64,000 bases of DNA, taken from NCBI RefSeq assembly GCF_028769735.1, contig NC_088172.1, positions 95,008,235-95,072,234 on the forward strand, read 5' to 3'. Positions 62,101-64,000 of this stretch are shown piece by piece. The DNA is from Zonotrichia leucophrys gambelii (taxonomy: Eukaryota > Chordata > Aves > Passeriformes > Passerellidae). The notes beneath the pieces were generated by a model. The model searched no databases. It had not been told where the DNA came from and saw nothing but the letters and a program-made list of their open reading frames with translations. Each line of letters begins with the position of its first letter. Position 1 is the stretch's first letter. Position numbers and translations under genes: made by a program.

Positions 62101-64000
62101 TTTTGCATACATTTAAAAAGAGCAGTGCATTCATATTTTAATACCACGGGGGAAAATGGTATTTAATTCCTATTTCAAGATACATTGCTGCATAAAAGCA
62201 ACTTCACAAGGAATTTGTTAACCGATTTTTTTTTTTAATTTTCTTCTTCCTAAGAAGAAGAATTGAGGTGATGCAAGCAAGGTTCTGCATACTGTACCTT
62301 GTAGGTTGGAGCATTTTCTCACATCCAGAGTGTCTTTTTGAGTTAATCTGCTTGCACAGGAATAGCTCTGTACATAGTGCCAGTAAAGTTCTTTATTCCA
62401 ATCAGCACAATACAACGACTGGAGTGTTTTGATGAAGCAGTGAAGCCCTACAATACAAATCTGATTTGGTTTTTTTTCTAAAATTATTTAGTATTTCTGA
62501 GACTTTGAAAATGAAATGGCTTTAATTGTTATATTTGATTTTTTAAAAAAAAATCTACTTTCTAGTAGCTACTTTTATTTTCCAAATCCTTCAATGATGG
62601 GTGAAATCCTGGCTAATTCAAGGCAGCTGAGTTTTGCCGCTGACTTCAGTGTAACCAAGATTTCACTTGGTTACAACAACAAGTTTTATATCAAAAAGAA
62701 AAAAATCTAAATGTAATAAAGAGCTCTGACTAACAGCAAGTGGAAATCTGTTTGATAGATGATGTACCCTATGTACCAATATACACTACAGCTCATAACA
62801 GCCCAACAAGAACAGCCTTAAGCTACTGAGTAAGAAGCAATGCATATGTTTTTAAGAACAGATTAAATGCAAAATACTGACATTTATGTTGGTCTATCAA
62901 ATGCATCAGGTACATTTTGGGAAGAAACACCAATAAATTGACTAGTCTAGTATAATCAAGTTTGAAAATCTAGGTTTACTAGGCCAAAATTTAATAATTC
63001 TTAAATGTGCATTAGGAAGATAAATCCTAAATTGAGCTGGCTGAGTGCTTCATGACTGTTCTCTTTATCCACTTAGCCATCATTGAAAATGGAATATATT
63101 GGCAAAAATAATTGTCTGTTTTGTCTCTTCAGCCCATTGTTTACTCTTGTTTCTGCCAAAGCTTTCAGCAAAAATTTATTTTTAGGTATTGTTAAATATC
63201 TTAGTAAGAGTTTTTTTCTACAGCAGATTAAGAATACATACAATTAAAAAAAAAAACTTTTAAAAAGACTATTTATAGTTGAAATTCATAACAAATAGGA
63301 GTAATTTTCTCTTACAATGAATTAGACTAACTAGTTTTAAATGTGTATTTTAAAATAATGCATCTTCCAAATCTTTGCAGAGTGTTCCTCTGATGACAAT
63401 TTTGCAAGACCAAGGAAACAATGCCACAGTGATGCTGTGAGCTGTGCAATACGATGGTAAACTGTTCCTAATTATTATTAATGATGTGATGTTTTTTATT
63501 TATAAATCACAGGATTTGTGATCAGATTAAGAAAAAAGCCAATTTAGATGATTACTGTACTAAAGTGGTTCTGCTTTGTTAGGTTAATTTACCTAAATTC
63601 AGTATACAGCAATGACAGTAATAGAAAATGTTAAACCTCTAATTTTCAATGCATATCCTTCTTGTAGAAGTAAAATACCCCCTACACTCAAATACAATGT
63701 TCTCTATATTGAATCCTTGATCCTTTGCAGTGCTGATTTGGAGGAAAAACTTGACAAGGCAGTACATCTCTAACTGGCCTATCTTTTAACAACAGTGAGG
63801 AATTTGGACCTTTTTACCAATCTATTATTCAGTAGCACTGTGTTTTCTGTCTTTGCCCTTATGAGAGGAGATTAGGATGAATTTGCTATGCTGACTACTG
63901 CTAAACTAACCAAAATGGTCTGGAGTATCCAAAAAGTTATTAGACATTTTGATTAGATGTCTAAAAAGCAGATGGTTATCATTTAGTACTTAGAATCAAA
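55490..64000. other. NRXN1 alpha intron, no gene seen
   Basis: AT-rich sequence with the (ATCT)n microsatellite and many short A or T runs. No alpha-specific neurexin exon (EGF3 or LNS5) was recognised before the right edge. Confidence 0.65.
56073..56129. repeat. (ATCT)n tetranucleotide microsatellite
   Basis: About 14 uninterrupted tetranucleotide units, followed by a degenerate tract of TATC/TATA motifs to about 56170. It is likely to vary in length between individuals. Confidence 0.97.

Noticed and set aside
1..64000. CRISPR arrays, operons, prophage or bacterial mobile systems
   Set aside because: The window is vertebrate nuclear DNA. No regularly spaced direct repeats with unique spacers and no prokaryotic-style gene clusters are present.

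Overview
The window is bird nuclear DNA, probably from a passerine. CR1 LINE fragments carrying the typical avian 3' tail of ATTCTATG/ATTCTGTG repeats, together with several LTR types I associate with songbird endogenous retroviruses, support this. There are no bacterial-type genes. Almost the whole window is AT-rich intron. Open reading frames of 60 to 160 codons occur throughout by chance.

Only one protein-coding element can be recognised: the beta-specific first exon of neurexin-1 (NRXN1) on the minus strand, at 31748 down to 31508. It encodes the beta-neurexin signal peptide and histidine-rich segment. The reading frame runs to a phase-1 splice donor (GTGGGT) exactly where the family switches to the shared LNS6 domain. 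It lies in a CpG island of about 3 kb (about 30.8-33.96 kb), which holds the internal beta promoter. The 5' leader carries upstream ATGs and short uORFs. The rest of the window is therefore intron of the much larger alpha-neurexin transcript: alpha-specific exons should lie beyond the right edge, and the shared exons (LNS6 onward) beyond the left edge. I saw no other NRXN1 exon.

Layout: 1-1030 intron; about 1030-2170 LTR-derived DNA on the minus strand; 2.2-15.9 kb intron with two CR1 pieces and a 3x24-bp tandem repeat; 15871-16442 a solo LTR on the plus strand; 16.4-20.8 kb intron with a perfect CRE octamer; about 20822-21117 another solo LTR on the minus strand; 21.1-30.8 kb intron with a strong hairpin near 29.4 kb; 30.8-33.96 kb the NRXN1-beta CpG island and exon; 34-43.5 kb intron with a CR1 nested inside another CR1; 43541-44370 a CR1 with its reverse-transcriptase tail; 45.6-46.2 kb a CpG-rich patch and an old CR1; 46.2-64 kb intron with an internally deleted CR1 and an (ATCT)n microsatellite.

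I see no sign of an undescribed multi-gene system. The points most worth a second look are the beta promoter with its leader uORFs, its possible divergent transcript and G-quadruplex repeats, the hairpin at 29401-29457, the isolated CpG cluster at 45.6 kb, and the nested CR1.
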